Assembly: GCA_963678705.1 (NCBI GenBank)
Contig: OY783214.1
Span: 3,100,001-3,164,000, forward strand
Length of the DNA stretch: 64,000 bases
Direction: 5' to 3'
From: Panorpa germanica
Lineage: Eukaryota; Arthropoda; Insecta; Mecoptera; Panorpidae
This document shows, in pieces, positions 1 to 11,626 of this stretch (positions are counted from its first letter, which is position 1; the number at the start of each line of letters is the position of its first letter). Below the pieces are notes generated by a model. That model was not told the origin of the DNA. It worked only from the letters and a program-made list of their open reading frames with translations, and did no database searches. The position numbers and the translations under genes are program-made.

Positions 1-98
1 ACAGAAAGTTTTGGAAACTATTTTTCTGTGTTACTTTTTTCAGGGAACACCTCTGCTTCATTTCGTCCAAAATTTAGTAGTTTTTATGTTTTAAATTG

Positions 99-195
99 CA
101 TGTGACGTCACAAAGCATATAACTGCTCCTCTCTCACTGTCACAATTTGTGAATCCCCTTCCTTCCCCTGAGTGTAACGTAATTAATGGATGGTC
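99..195 (+). repeat. Dispersed repeat, copy 1 (pair with 8048-8140)
   Basis: The same landmarks occur in the same order here and at 8048-8140: a TGTGACGT block, a C/T-rich block, TGTCACAATTT, and a closing ATGGATGGTC. The two copies are strongly diverged between these landmarks. No inverted ends or coding capacity were seen, so the class is unknown. It is probably an old non-autonomous DNA element. Confidence 0.5.
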
Positions 196-219
196 ACTTA
201 CACCGTTGCAGCTCAATAT

Positions 220-942
220 TGGTAAGAAGATATTGCAAAAAGATACATTTCTAGTAACTTTATTATCTGGTAATTAAGAGACACATTTCTGGATAAAGAA
301 AATAACACTTTGAAAGATATTAAAAAATGTTTGCGCCAAAAATCTCTGAGCCTAGCTATGGAACCTCAATTTGGCCATATCTGTTTAGGAGTTATGGGTA
401 AGGGGTAAAAGAGAGGGATGAGTGTGTGGATATAGAAGGATACAGTATAAAAGGAACGGGGTTAAAACTGACAGCCCTGATACGTTCTGTGGAACGATAG
501 TACGGTAGTACGATGTATACATCGCTGTTACTCCTAAGGGGTCAAATACTCGTACCCCTTCCACGTTACGCACACGTGGATGTGAATGTGGATGAACTAT
601 TTATAGATAACACTAATGTTAGGAGTTCCTCGTTCCTTGCGGGAGCAGTGAGCACAAAACAAGGAGCAGGAGGATCTCGTTGGATCTTGTGAAATATGAA
701 TGGATAGAAATGTGAAGGAAATGTTGCATAATTAAACAAACATAAATAATGTAGGAATTGTTTATGAACTGAGAAGGTTTTGGAAAATCTCTAACGTTAT
801 TATTTTACTATTTATGGTTGAGTGAATATTGTTTTGGTAGGTCAAAAAGCCCTTTGTATCAGTAGTTAGAAATATCATAACGTGTTAAATACACGTGCGT
901 ATAGGGCTGGTTGCTGAACTCATTGTTATCGCAATAGTTAGT
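220..942. other. No recognised feature
   Basis: Unique-looking AT-rich sequence. I see no splice-bounded open frame, inverted ends or repeat partner. The only open frame of note is a 62-codon minus-strand one without splice signals, taken as chance. Confidence 0.5.
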
Positions 943-946
943 TTAA

Positions 947-1612
947 GGGGGTTGTAAGGTTTCAACTTTTTTTATTGATTTATATTAATGTAGAATATAT
1001 TAAGTTTATTGTGTGAAAATTTGAAATCGATTGGAGTAAAACTGTGGGAGATATAGAGTTTTAAGAATTCACCTCTCTGGTCTGGTTTCGTCTTTATTTG
1101 AAACTTTTAAACGCGTTTTTCTCACACTTAGCTTTTAAGAGTCGGTGTTCTCTCTAGCTCAAAATCTACTAGACCGATTCTTTTGAAATTTTGCACACTC
1201 TTTCTTTACATAAATGTCGAAGTAACGCAATAAGTTTTATTTTATTTTTTAATTTTAACGTATTTTAAAAGAACAAAGTTTCTGATTTTTTTCAAGAAAA
1301 ATCGATATCTTGACTTCTAAGTTTTGTAAAAAATTGAAAAATCAATAAAATAAAAAAAACTCAACATCGTTACCTGCACAAACTTATCAACTGATAAAAT
1401 CATTTTAGTTTTTTTATTTGAGATAAGCCAGTGATGAGTTATGAGGGACACCGCAATCACTCCTTTTCTTATAAGGTTTATGGAGATTCGCTGTCAAAGC
1501 CTCATTTCTGGATATTTATTTATGAAAATTTCCCAAAGTGTTCTTTAAATGTTATTTTATTATGTAGTAGTTATAGAAATAAATATATACTAACTGTGTC
1601 GTCAAAAAACAT
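947..1612 (+). repeat. Left inverted arm of the fold-back element
   Basis: Inverted partner of about 3000-3665 and direct partner of 63566-64000. An open frame starting at 1431 (MMSYEGHRN) has a counterpart starting at the same place in the right arm (minus strand, 3179), and the two stay aligned for about 60 codons. No protein family is recognised. Confidence 0.7.
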
Positions 1613-2999
1613 TATCGAAAATATGCTTTTCTTATCGTTTTGGTGTTGGGAAGAAAATATACTCGTCTTATGTTTGTTTGACACTTGTTGCATCTTTTTA
1701 ATATTATTTTGTGTTTAATTTAGAATGTAAAAGTTACTTATAGATATATTATGTTTTTTATATTAGCTATTTATGAGAATTTGAATATTCAGCACGACAA
1801 CAACTTCCAATAAAGATTATAACATAAAACTTTATTATTTAATACAATATGAAGATGTTAACTCGATACTTCCACTTAAACCACTTCAACGTAATAGAAA
1901 TTCATCTTTATATCTCTAGAAAATTGTATTTCCCATTTCTGAAAATATATGATACAGAAGGGTGTATAAGACTTGAAGAATTCAAAGGGATAAAAACGCA
2001 TAGCGAAACTCGCAGCCCTACTGTAACATAAACAAGCCGCCCAAGAAGATTGGCTTGAATCCTGTGAACCCAAGGCAAGTGCCCCAATGGCTACTTTAGA
2101 AGTTGAAGGACTGAACAGGCTCCCAAAATAACATTTTGTGTTAAACATTATATTTTGTTTGGTTAGGGTGTTTGGAGGAAAACTAAAATATATAGAATGG
2201 AGTTGGAAACTGTATTTAAAAGTTATTTGCTTAGCAAACGAATTAGGAAGGGTAGTAAAATCCAAAAAGTTATTCAATAACTTTAATTTGATGTAAATTG
2301 AGTAACACTTAATTCATAAATAAAGGTCAAAGGTCAGAAGGTAGGTGTTTTACTTGTAAGTGTAATAGCATAGTAATAGCTTTACTGAGTTAGATTGTGA
2401 ACCATTGCTAAAGTTAGCTATCAGAACCACAAAAGTACAATTATTTCTTAATAAGTATCGCACTACTATTGACAAATCTATTTGATTTATAGACTTTTTG
2501 GTTTAGAAAAAGGCCCACGCTCGCTTGTAGGGTGTGGAAGCTACAAGCCACAAATATTTGATTCTTTTCAGTATCTTTTCCTGATTTAACGTTGATGTAT
2601 CTAACACCCTGTACTTCTTGTAGTTGTAAAATCAAATTTTACGCTGTATTTACTAAAGCAATTTGGTGCGTACTTGTAAATTCAGCCCATATTCAAGTTT
2701 ATTTATCAGATTGTATACAGTTGCTATTCTACGTGAAGTGTTTCCAAACAAAAAAATATTCTTAAAATATCTCTGACGAGCTGGGGGTGCAGATAGACTA
2801 TATGGTAGACTTTAAAGGATAGGATCTGATAGTCCTATATCTTGGTTAGTCAGAGCCGCTGTAAGTTATACTGATCCAAAAAAAATTATCAAAAAAAAAA
2901 ACAGAGTGTCACTCAAAATGAAACAAATTAAAAATGCTTTAGTTTGTCAGTCTGTTTTTTTTTTAATTTATTGTATTTAACGTCAGTCATGCTGAGAAC

Positions 3000-3665
3000 T
3001 ATTTTTGACGACACACTTAATATATAATTATTTCTATAATTACTACATGATAAAATGACATTTGAAGAATACTTTGTGAAATTTTCATAAATAAAAATCA
3101 AGAAATGAGGCATTGACAGCGAATTTCCGCAAACGTCACAAAAAAAAGTAACATTGCGGTGTCCCTCATAACTCATCACACGATTTTCTGAAATCGAAAA
3201 ACCAAAATGGTTTCATTAGTTGATAAGTTCCTGCAGGTAACGCTGTCGAGTCTTTATTTTTTTATTGCTTTTTCAATTCTTTACAGCACTTAAGTCAAAA
3301 TACCGATTTTTCATGAAAAAAATCAGAAACTCTGTTCTTTTAGAATACGTTTAAATTAAAAAATAAAAAAAAACTCGACAGCGTTACCTCGACATTTATG
3401 TAAAGAAAGAGTGTGCAAAATTTCAAAAGAATCGGTCCAGTAGATTTTGAGCTAGAGAGGGCACCGACTTTGAAAAAGTTATGTGTGAGAAACCGCATTT
3501 AAAAGTTTCAAAGTAACACGAAAGCAGACCAGAGAGGTGAAGACTTAAAACTCTATATCTCCGACAGTTTTACTCCAATTGACTTCAAATTTTCGCACAA
3601 TAAACTTAATATTTTGTACAACAATATAAACAAATTAAAAAAAGAAGTTGAAACCTTACCCCTTC
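3000..3665 (-). repeat. Right inverted arm of the fold-back element
   Basis: Reverse-complement partner of 947-1612. The match fades toward the inside near the motif GTCGTCAAAAA, which marks the inner limit of both arms. Confidence 0.7.
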
Positions 3666-3669
3666 TTAA

Positions 3670-4539
3670 CGCTATTGAAGGGGTTGTAAAGAAATTGGTC
3701 ACCCCCTGATTGTTACGGCCCTGGTCGTAGTCCGTTGGTGCGATACCATGAGATCGCGATCACATCGCAAAAGAAAACGAGAACTGGGAATATAAGAGAA
3801 GGAATACAAGTAAACTGTGTAGGGTTTGTCGATTTCAAACATCAAGGACAACGACCCCGGTTGTCACGTACAACCTACAATCTACAACGTTACGCAGAAC
3901 GTATATAGTACGACGAACCCTCGTGCACGTTCAAAAAAACTCCAAACTCCACGTGTCAACATAAACGTAAAGGCAAAGGCGCAATGATTGAAGTAGCTGG
4001 CTCTGATCGATTATTTAAATTAGACCAAAGGAAGTTTACTAGAAGTGAAAGCATTGTTTTAACTGGTAATACAGTGTAACAAGGCAGAGGAGCGAATAAA
4101 TGTATGAATTAATCGTCGTGCTATAAGCCGCCTCATCGAGAGAATGTTGTATATTTTTGTACAAATATAAAGGATATCATTATCTAATTACACCTAATCC
4201 TTGTTGAACACGGATTCTAAATAACACGGTTCACAAAGAAGTATAAGTAGGCTTTCTTTGCACAAATTATTTGTTTTAACACGAATTTCAATGCGTCGTT
4301 ATTTTGAGAGTTCGACATAATTGAACGTAACGAACGTAGACGAACGAACGTATGCTGTTTTTAATAACAATTAATAATAAAATTGGCAAAAGTGTGTATT
4401 CTTTTATACCATGTAGGTCTACCTTTCTTCTATTTTTCCTTAATTTTTTATCAAAATAATAGCTGCACCAATAACACAAATTCTTCTTCTTTTCACTATT
4501 TCTGATATCAGTACTTTGCGCTGCATTTTAAAGTATACT
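3670..4539. other. Unique, relatively CpG-rich stretch with one short open frame
   Basis: Between about 3700 and 4140 CpG dinucleotides are clearly commoner than in the flanks and no repeat partner was found. On the plus strand a 31-codon frame opens with ATG at 3984 and stops at 4079 (MIEVAGSDRLFKL...); the same frame is open upstream from about 3910 without an ATG. Its composition looks protein-like, but there is no splice acceptor, promoter or homology to support it. It could be a regulatory patch, an old coding remnant or chance. Confidence 0.3.
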
Positions 4540-4830
4540 AACAGTATACTAACAGTAAATTGTTTTTAATTTTTATTTTTGACGAACTGACACTGAACTT
4601 CTTTTAAAAATATATCCTACTGCATTTTGATAGATTGTCATATTTTGAAGGTTATAATATGATATAATTTTTTTTTTTAGAAACATTGGACCTTCTAAAT
4701 TTCCACAGAGAAAACGTAAATTAAATTCGATTATTCCCAAATGCTATATAATTAAAATTAAATGTAAAATTAAAAACAAAATTAAAACAGTGGGAGGGAA
4801 TGACACCTAACAATTTTTTTTTTCAATTTT
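4540..4830 (+). repeat. Partial copy of the ATTCCCACT-ended MITE family
   Basis: Shares an ordered set of blocks with 52900-53190 and, reversed, 54011-54240: ACTTCTTTTAAAA, then TTTTGA(T/C)AGATTGTCATATTTT, then AACATTGGACCTT, and a terminal GTGGGAGGGAATGA. The 5' part is missing or too diverged to see. Confidence 0.6.
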
Positions 4831-6492
4831 ATATTTTGTAAATGTAAGTAGTAAAGATACAGAAGTTTATGAGAGTCAGTTATTATTGATCACGCCTAGC
4901 AATGAGGATTAAAATATGTTTCTTTCGGGATATTTGTTTAAGATTAGGTTTCATTTGTTGTCTACGATTGTTATTAATTTTAAGTAAGGAGAATTTTGCA
5001 GATTATCGTATATAAAGGAATCGATCTCTAATAAAAGGAAAGGCAATACCAGATGACGTTTCAATGAAAGTAATGTAGGTCCAATCGGTAATAAACATGC
5101 GCGCGCACCTATAAAGTCGATTAAATTATTTTTTTATTTTTAATTGGAATTATGATTATTTATGTTTGTATGTATGTATAAAAATATGAACGAAAATAAA
5201 CATATTTTGTAGAATTTATTGTTTATGGGTTTTCATTATTTTTTTGCACGGTTTTTAGAACAAAATATAGTTCTTATTTTAATCTTACATGGTTTGTTTT
5301 ATAGTTGTGAAATATATTCTCAATTTTTACCATACGCAGCATCTTTTTAACCACTTCAAGCAAAATTCAATGTAATTTTAAATATTAATTTAATGATTAA
5401 TAACCTAAAAAAGAAACCAACAGATGCCCAACTTCGTACAATGTATAAGAAAACAATTCAGTGATGTTATTTTAGTGCGTAAATAGACGTAAATGTTTGT
5501 CTTATTTACGAGTCTCTAATTGAGTCGTGAGGCCGTCATTTGCGGGTACATGTTGGAATTAGCTAGAAATAGAAATAGACTTTTACTTCATGAACTATTT
5601 GAGTCTATTAACGGAACTATAACAAGAACATGAAATGCTTTGCTTGACTATTTGTTGGAGAGGGACGTAGTTAATACACTAATGCATTTAGCGAGAACAG
5701 AAGACGATGTATACAACACAACTATCCAGAGATGTGTCTCTAAAACACTTATTGAGGCAAATTAGCGGAAAGGCTGGTATATAAACTTTGCTGTCGATGA
5801 TTTTTGATGACTTAAGCCCTCTATCTTGAAAAAATTGAGACTAAAAACAGTTTCCTTGCAATATCTTCTTACCGATTGGTCTTAAGATAAAAATACTTAT
5901 TAGCAATCTGATAGAGGACTCAATTTCTTACAATTTGATAAGAGTATATTATTTTTTTTTGTATATCTGGTAGAAATATAATCTTAAAATGTTGACCGTT
6001 AAAGTATATAAACTTGTATTTGATAAGTTAACTTGCGGAATTCATTTACAATACCTTAGTACAAATTATCATTTTCGAAATATAGTTTCTATTTATTTAG
6101 ATGATTCAAAGTAGAATTTAGATTGATAGCACAGGAGAAATATTCAGAGCTTCTGGCTGTGGTTTAGACAGATGTGTACGTTTACTTGTTGTTTTAGTTA
6201 TCTGAGTAAGATAAAATCTTAATTATGTTTTTGATTGATAAGTGACAGTTAATTAATATTCCTATTAAAGTCTTAGATTACTATATCTATAATTACACCG
6301 CACTGTGTGAATTCCTTCAGCAACAAGTCTTGATCTAGTTGTCTAAATGTTGAGTAACTATTGAAATTTATAATTGACTAGGAAAGTAAGCGAATACTAT
6401 TTTAAAGTAAGGTTTGATTGTTACCAAAATCAGGGCTGTGGAAACTATAATACCTTGGGATAGACATGACATTAAATATTATCCTGGTTCTT
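4831..6492. other. AT-rich intergenic or intronic DNA, little recognised
   Basis: No exon-like block. A piece around 5900-5990 (CAATCTGATAG...ACTCAATTT) resembles 25050-25090 and, inverted, 29950-30000, so it is probably an old dispersed repeat. The rest is unassigned. Confidence 0.4.
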
Positions 6493-6781
6493 TAAACAAA
6501 TATTAGACGACACAGTGGGCATTGATGCTTGACGCCGACTGCTGTGTCTTCGGGTTCGATCCCCGGACCAGATATATATTTTCTGGGTTTGGTTATTATG
6601 AACTTATATTGATTATGGTCATACATAATCGTACAGTTATTAGGCAGTGGTGTAGCCCACATATATGAGGCCACGACACCATAAATACTGCCAACATTGA
6701 AGGAGGTCGTCGGTGATAGGACTCAGCATCGGAAATAGGCCGACGTTAAATAAAAAAAAAAAAAAAAATAAACAAATATTA
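6493..6781 (+). mobile_element. Full-length tRNA-derived SINE with 13-bp target duplication
   Basis: The body runs from 6506 to 6768. It opens GACGACACAGTGG and carries a polymerase III B box, GGTTCGATCCCCGG, at 6553-6566. A family-specific body follows, with AGGTCGTCGGTGATAGGACT and GGAAATAGGCCGACGTTAAA, and it ends in a long A tract. The 13-bp direct repeat TAAACAAATATTA flanks it exactly (6493-6505, 6769-6781), as expected for LINE-driven insertion. This is the best reference copy in the window; fragments lie at 6908, 21185, 22949, 46883, 58265 and 59041, and a long variant at 51061. The intact B box and duplication suggest a fairly young insertion. Confidence 0.88.
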
Positions 6782-6830
6782 TAATTGCTTATATCTTCAA
6801 TAATAATGCGACTATTTAAATAAAATCATT

Positions 6831-6907
6831 ATTTTGAGATCCTCATAGTTAGCTTTATCAGTACATATCAAATACATTTCTATAATTCAAGATATTGTTC
6901 ACAGCAA
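6831..6907 (+). repeat. Short dispersed repeat shared with 28340-28432
   Basis: GAGATCCT, then a TTTATCAGTACATAT block, then AAGATATTGTTCACA occur in the same order at 28340-28432; a weaker match begins near 44862. The class is unknown. The adjoining SINE head at 6908 starts exactly where this match ends. Confidence 0.5.
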
Positions 6908-6985
6908 GATGACACAGAGAGTATTGATGCTTGACGCTGATTGCTGTGTCTTCGGGTTCGACCTCCGGACCAGATATTTTATATG
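6908..6985 (+). mobile_element. SINE head fragment
   Basis: Only the tRNA-like head of the SINE at 6506 is present: GACACAG, TTGATGCTTGACGC and a decayed B box (GGTTCGACCTCCGG). The body and A tail are missing. Confidence 0.7.
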
Positions 6986-8047
6986 TGGTACCCGAGGTAT
7001 CAATGTATTACAAGTTAAAAAAAACAATTCTTATAGCAGATCTTTTGCGCGATTGAGCAATTTAATAAATTTGCAAAATACAACTTATTATTACTTTGTA
7101 AAGCGAAAAGCCTCACTTATGTTCGGATCGGTACTACATGTTCCCCATTAATATATTACGACATCGAAAATAAACCTAGGTAAACGAAATACATACTTAG
7201 ATTAAGCTGATTACAAAATGAAACTTAACACCAAGTCTCCTGACCGAAACCAACGCATTTCCTCATATCTATGGTAACTGACGGATATAATTACTTTGTG
7301 ACACTATAACTGTACCGTGTACCATACTTGTACTACCACATTATACTGTTACTTTTTACTTGTTACTTGTTATTTATGTTCTTTACTTTATTTGTGTAGT
7401 ATTAGCTTTCAATCTTAAACCGTGACGTTTACATAAAAAATTAAACAAAATAGTTTCTGCTTTTAATTCCTGAGCAGTCTCACAATGGAACAGACTAAGT
7501 GCGACAGCTGGGTGTTGTAGACTTGGTTAGAACTCTGGCGATGAAACATACTTGTCGGAGTCGTTTGTTCTTTACAGGTCTTTGTTTGTAGCCTTATCGA
7601 ACGGTGGCATGGTTTTCGTGAAAACCACATTGTCTTAAAATATTAAATAAACAGATTCAGTTTTATAAACAGATGTTGGGAAGAAATTTAAAGGAAGATC
7701 TGCAGAATGCGTTAGAGAGAAACAGAGGCGTTGGAGCATATGAGGGGGAAGTGTTATTTTAGAATGGATTGAGATAAATTACGTCACACAAATTTTCTGA
7801 AACTCTGACCCTCTCCCAATAGCACTTGCCATATTTTTTGGACTCTCCCTCCCTTCGTGTGATGCCACACATTTTCATTGTTACAGTTTTTTGTAATATT
7901 TTATTATTCTTAGAATAAATGATATTTTGTTCTTTTTGAGATCTCATGGAAATTTATAATTTTTTCAAGAAATTACCTTTTTTTTTAAATAAAGAAATTG
8001 TATTACTTCTCGTTTTTTACTAATTTTTTAAATATATTTTATGCTGA
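6986..8047. other. No recognised gene; one short shared motif
   Basis: Unassigned DNA. The motif CACAATGGAACAGACTA near 7482 recurs as CACACTGGAACAGACTA near 19953 and, inverted, near 17315-17333. It may be the end of an old DNA element, but no partner end was found. Confidence 0.35.
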
Positions 8048-8140
8048 ATGTGACGTTACAACGCTTCTAACTCCTCCCCCTCACCCCTTGTCACAATTTC
8101 TTGACACTATAAGCAAGTGGCGTAATTTATGGATGGTCCC
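8048..8140 (+). repeat. Dispersed repeat, copy 2 (pair with 99-195)
   Basis: Same ordered landmarks as 99-195, here with a longer pyrimidine block (CTCCTCCCCCTCACCCC). Confidence 0.5.
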
Positions 8141-9559
8141 AAAAGTACGGGCAAGAAGGAATGAGAAAGAGGATGAGAGAGAAGCAATGAGGAGTATGGA
8201 CAAGAGTAGAAGAATCAGAAAGTGTTTTTTGATCAGAAAGTTTAATTTGGTAATGAGATGTAATTACGTGATTTAATATTGAAAGAATTTCACTCATTTT
8301 TTTCATAGAGCACTTTGGCACGACCCCAGATCTATCTCGGTTCTATTGGAATCTAAATAATCTTTTTTTAAATATGCGTGTATCATTACACACGTGTACA
8401 AAATATTGACGATAATTAAATTTCTCTAATTATACGCATTCATATTCAACATGAAATACATAATTACAAAATATTTAACAAAGATAGAATGAATAATACA
8501 CTGCTTGAGAAATACTTGTATTTTCGGCTTAATGTTCTAATTGAGTTATGAGTTATTTTGCTATTGGTTGATTTATGACTGGGAATGTCCACTAATGTAT
8601 ATCTTGTGGTTGCATTTGTTATTAGTAAGCAATACATTGTAGATCCAGCATGTGGTCCATTATGAGAATCGATGGGAAGGGATATACATCTAAAATACAT
8701 ATAGGTTGACATATATTTAGAAATTTCTTGCAATAGCAATGCAAATTCGATTCTTTCAAACACTGAAAAACTAATTACACACTTATTTTCAAGCTGGATG
8801 CTAAATGGGAGCGCTCTCTTCCTTGATTTAATCCAGGTTTAACTCTTTTACAGGATCAAAAAGGAGAATTGCTGCCTACCCAAAATGCGCGCTTTGATAA
8901 CCGATTTTTCCTACGACAAATACAGAAAATAAACAGCTAAGAAATCTTTCCAATAAAATACTCATACAATAATTAACTACTTTGTATGCTACCTATGCAT
9001 TCTTGTTCTTTCTTAATACTTTCAGAACAACAAGATTTCCTTTGAAACAATTTAGAAGTTAATTATTGTTATCTTATCACGTACTAGTAAGTGACAGGTA
9101 TCTCATCACTTAGTTATATTTAAATAGTTCTAGTTCAGATGTTGAAATAAATAATTTATGTTTGTTTACTTATTCGTACGTGGCTTTACAAGTTACAACT
9201 AAGTATACGAGTGTTTGTACGATGAGATAAACTTAATAGTAGGTCTGAACCGATGAACAGATGTACCAACGTACCATTCACGATTTGACTTAGAGCTGAG
9301 TTCACATCGTAAGCCAGCCAACGTGTAATATCCAACAGTTTTTTAACAAGAATAGGAAGGTTAAAGAAGTCTTCTTCAAAAAAGATCTCGCAGAAATGAA
9401 ACACCGACGATATTTAAAAAAGAAACTTGTACCAGTAGGCATTACATTCTTCAGCTTTAAATCTAATGAATACACTTCATTTTCTAACTATTTCACATTC
9501 TTATAACTACATATCAAGCTTTATCTTCGTTAGCTTAATTCTAATTTCTTCTTCTCCTG
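8141..9559. other. No recognised feature
   Basis: AT-rich unique sequence. A 72-codon minus-strand frame at 9186-9404 looks protein-like in composition but has no homology I recognise and no splice sites. After a TTTTACAG at about 8853 a 27-codon plus-strand frame follows; its upstream frame is also open, so it is not evidence for an exon. Confidence 0.4.
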
Positions 9560-9890
9560 CAAAATATCCATCAGGCTTATCGACTCTCCAACTTCTCCCG
9601 ACACCTACTCTTAATGTGCTCTAATTTTTCCTCTTTCTTGTCACACATGCTACGTACTCCCTTCCTCTTTCTTCATTCGTTACTTAGAACCTAGCGATCA
9701 TTCTCTTTTCTTTACCTTCCTTTTTTTCTAGGTATTCCGGCATCTATAACTGACCGTATCTTGTATTATATTTTGCTTCATCTATCCTCCACATTTCACT
9801 TATCGGACTCAGTTCATTCCTCCTTCCTCTCTTAACCTTTCTATCTCCTCCACCGCTGTCTCTTCCTTCGTAATGCCTTCTTCTATCCCC
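9560..9890 (+). repeat. Pyrimidine-rich dispersed repeat, copy 1
   Basis: C/T-rich on the plus strand and alignable to 20400-20690: GTG(C/T)TCTAAT, GCGATCATTC, CTTTTCTTTACCT, then a TATTCCGGCATC-like block and ATCTTGTATTATATTTTGC. Related pieces are at 37540-37640 and, reversed, 13840-13980. No coding potential. It could be a SINE body, since the long SINE at 51061 has a similarly skewed body. Confidence 0.55.
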
Positions 9891-9989
9891 GGGGTGTGTT
9901 GTGGACAAGAAGGAAATAAATATCCCTATGCAATTTCACATCAAATTATATATACTCGTAATAACTTATGTTTGTTCCTTTGTCGTACT

Positions 9990-10115
9990 TAAAATTAAGG
10001 TACTTCACTACTAAAACCACTTTCAACAATTTTTTATAAAATTTAAATATGTTAATAAAAGTATCCTAGTTTAATTACAAAATGTCATGTTTTAAAGAGC
10101 TGTGAAGCGAGATAT
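9990..10115 (+). repeat. Dispersed repeat shared with 16365-16490
   Basis: Shared blocks in order: ACTA(A/G)TAAAACCA, a TTTAATTACAAAATGTCA block, and AGCTGT(G/A)AAGCGAG. Class unknown. Confidence 0.5.
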
Positions 10116-10415
10116 TAATAGTTAAACTGCGCATATTTAACATATCATTTAACGTATAAAAGGTATCGATTTAGCGTATAACTCGGGAACGGTTCTACAG
10201 ATTAAAAGAAACCTGATATATTAAAGACAATTGTAGGAATATTTTGACTGCTTTTTTTTAGATTTTTGACCAGTTAGTAAAAAAATATAAATGTTTAAAG
10301 TTGATGCGCTTTTAAAACAGTAACAGTATGTTGTTATGCTTTGTTTGCGTTAGCATGCGAAGTAAGTACGTTACTGTACTACAATGGCTACCTTGTAGTG
10401 GACATAGTATTGTAT

Positions 10416-10868
10416 TTAAGGTAGTAGCTCCGCGATTGCAATATTTTAAGAAATCTTAAAAACTTGGAGAATAATTAATTAAATGCATAATACACACGAT
10501 GTTAAAATTTGAAGACAATTGACCACACCAAAAGTTAGATAATTGCAATTAAAATTGACACCTTTTACATGCATAAGAGAAACGTGGGAAAATTATAAGT
10601 TTTAATTTTTTTGATTGGATGGACTATTACCATCCTTATGAAAAAACTGATATCTATTAAAATTACCATATATCTTTAAAAGAACTCTACAAAAATTGAA
10701 AATAATTCACCATATAGTTTCGATGAAAAACTAGAAATAATGACATATGTAAAGACCTATAAATTGTCTATAAAATTTAAGAATATTTTTAACAATGTAT
10801 CCTATAACGTTTTTACTTTATATCCGACTGTACTTTTGCCTACGATTGTCATTAGTGAACCACCTTAA
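10416..10868. mobile_element. Possible TTAA-flanked MITE
   Basis: TTAAGGTAGTAG at the left and, reverse-complemented, TTAAGGTGGTTC at the right give TTAA flanks with a very short (about 6 bp) inverted terminus over 445 bp. No second copy was seen, so this is tentative; TTAAGG is not rare in AT-rich DNA. Confidence 0.3.
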
Positions 10869-11392
10869 GAGGAATACATCTTCAACTTTGAAGTGGGGAT
10901 TGCAATATATTTATTTTTAAATAAAGAGGATAAAAATTTAAAAGGGTATTCTTAATATACTCGTATGTCCTATCACTACCAGTCCCATCAAAAATATCCC
11001 TTTTTCAAAAGCACATTTCGATAAAACCCTCTTTCAAAAATGGAATCATAAAATATTGACGACAAAAAAGTGTCTACATCTAATCCTGATGTATTATAAA
11101 ATAAAATTGTGTTCCATTCTTCGTTCGATATAAATACGGGCTCCTCGTAAAGGATAATTCGCCGTTACTAAAATTGGATTGATCAATAATTTCTGGGAAT
11201 CGGAAGTTACATGTAATTCGAAAAGCCCTTGCGATATATCCGCAAGGACAAAGGTTTTGATAACTACGAATGCTGATCGGAAAATACTCGCCGTTGGTAT
11301 GAAACGTAACGCTACTAGAAGTAGGCCCGGTGTCGTCATTGTTATATCACCGCAATCTACGATTCAGTATACTTCCAGTGATCTGTGCTAAT
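10869..11392. other. No recognised feature
   Basis: Unique sequence. Overlapping open frames on both strands at 11094-11391 are mirror images of each other and show no domain or splice support. Confidence 0.4.
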
Positions 11393-11426
11393 GGGAGCAT
11401 TGTACTACCGCGTGTTTGCTCATAAT
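11393..11426 (+). repeat. 34-bp dispersed motif, copy 1
   Basis: GGGAGCATTGTACTACCGCG followed by TGTTTGCTCATAAT. Near-identical copies at 17807-17840 and 48064-48097 have unrelated flanks on both sides. Confidence 0.65.
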
Positions 11427-11515
11427 ATGTTCACCAAAAAAATGGTGCAATACGAGATCCCGCATTATATAATGTAAGAATTGTAAATGTCTCTTATGCC
11501 GGTACCAAACGATGC

Positions 11516-11626
11516 TACGAACACCTTCCAACGTTGGACACATCGTGTGGTCGATGCTGGAACTAAGTGTGTCCAATGTCATGTATCCAACGTTCACGTT
11601 GGAAGAAGTTCGGACTGTTGTTGGTC
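11516..11626 (+). repeat. Palindrome-rich repeat, inverted partner of 33252-33341
   Basis: Contains ACACCTTCCAACGTTGGACA, a CGATGCTGGAACT block and GTTGGAAGAAGTTCGGACTG, all found in reverse complement at 33252-33341. It includes short self-complementary pieces such as CCAACGTTGG. A related inverted piece (GGTACCAAACGATG near 11501; CATCGTTTGGTACC near 11866) lies about 350 bp downstream. Class unknown. Confidence 0.55.

Larger units (their letters stand above)
943..3669. mobile_element. TTAA-flanked fold-back DNA element with about 670-bp inverted arms
   Basis: TTAA lies at both edges (943-946 and 3666-3669). The left arm (947 to about 1612) is repeated in reverse at about 3000-3665, with the same succession of blocks. 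The ends read GGGGGTTGTAAGGTTTCAAC on the left and, reverse-complemented, GAAGGGGTAAGGTTTCAAC on the right. By eye the arms agree at roughly 80-85 percent. The inner 1.4 kb has no recognised transposase. TTAA targets are known for piggyBac and Kolobok; the G-rich termini fit Kolobok-type ends better than the usual CCC of piggyBac, but no transposase decides this. Another copy begins at 63562. The element is non-autonomous and old. Confidence 0.75.

Noticed and set aside
1876-2277. 133-codon minus-strand open frame inside the fold-back element
   Set aside because: No domain, no splice sites, AT-driven amino acids in its outer thirds. It lies in the unexplained interior of a non-autonomous element. 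Kept only as a remark there.
6506-6580. SINE heads as true tRNA genes
   Set aside because: They carry a B box but no complete cloverleaf, occur several times, and continue into a SINE body with a poly-A tail and target duplication.
8853-8940. TTTTACAG followed by an open plus-strand frame as an exon
   Set aside because: The frame is open upstream of the AG as well, ends in a stop without a donor, and has no partner exon.
9186-9404. 72-codon minus-strand frame with protein-like composition
   Set aside because: No acceptor or donor in suitable places and no homology; not enough for an exon call.
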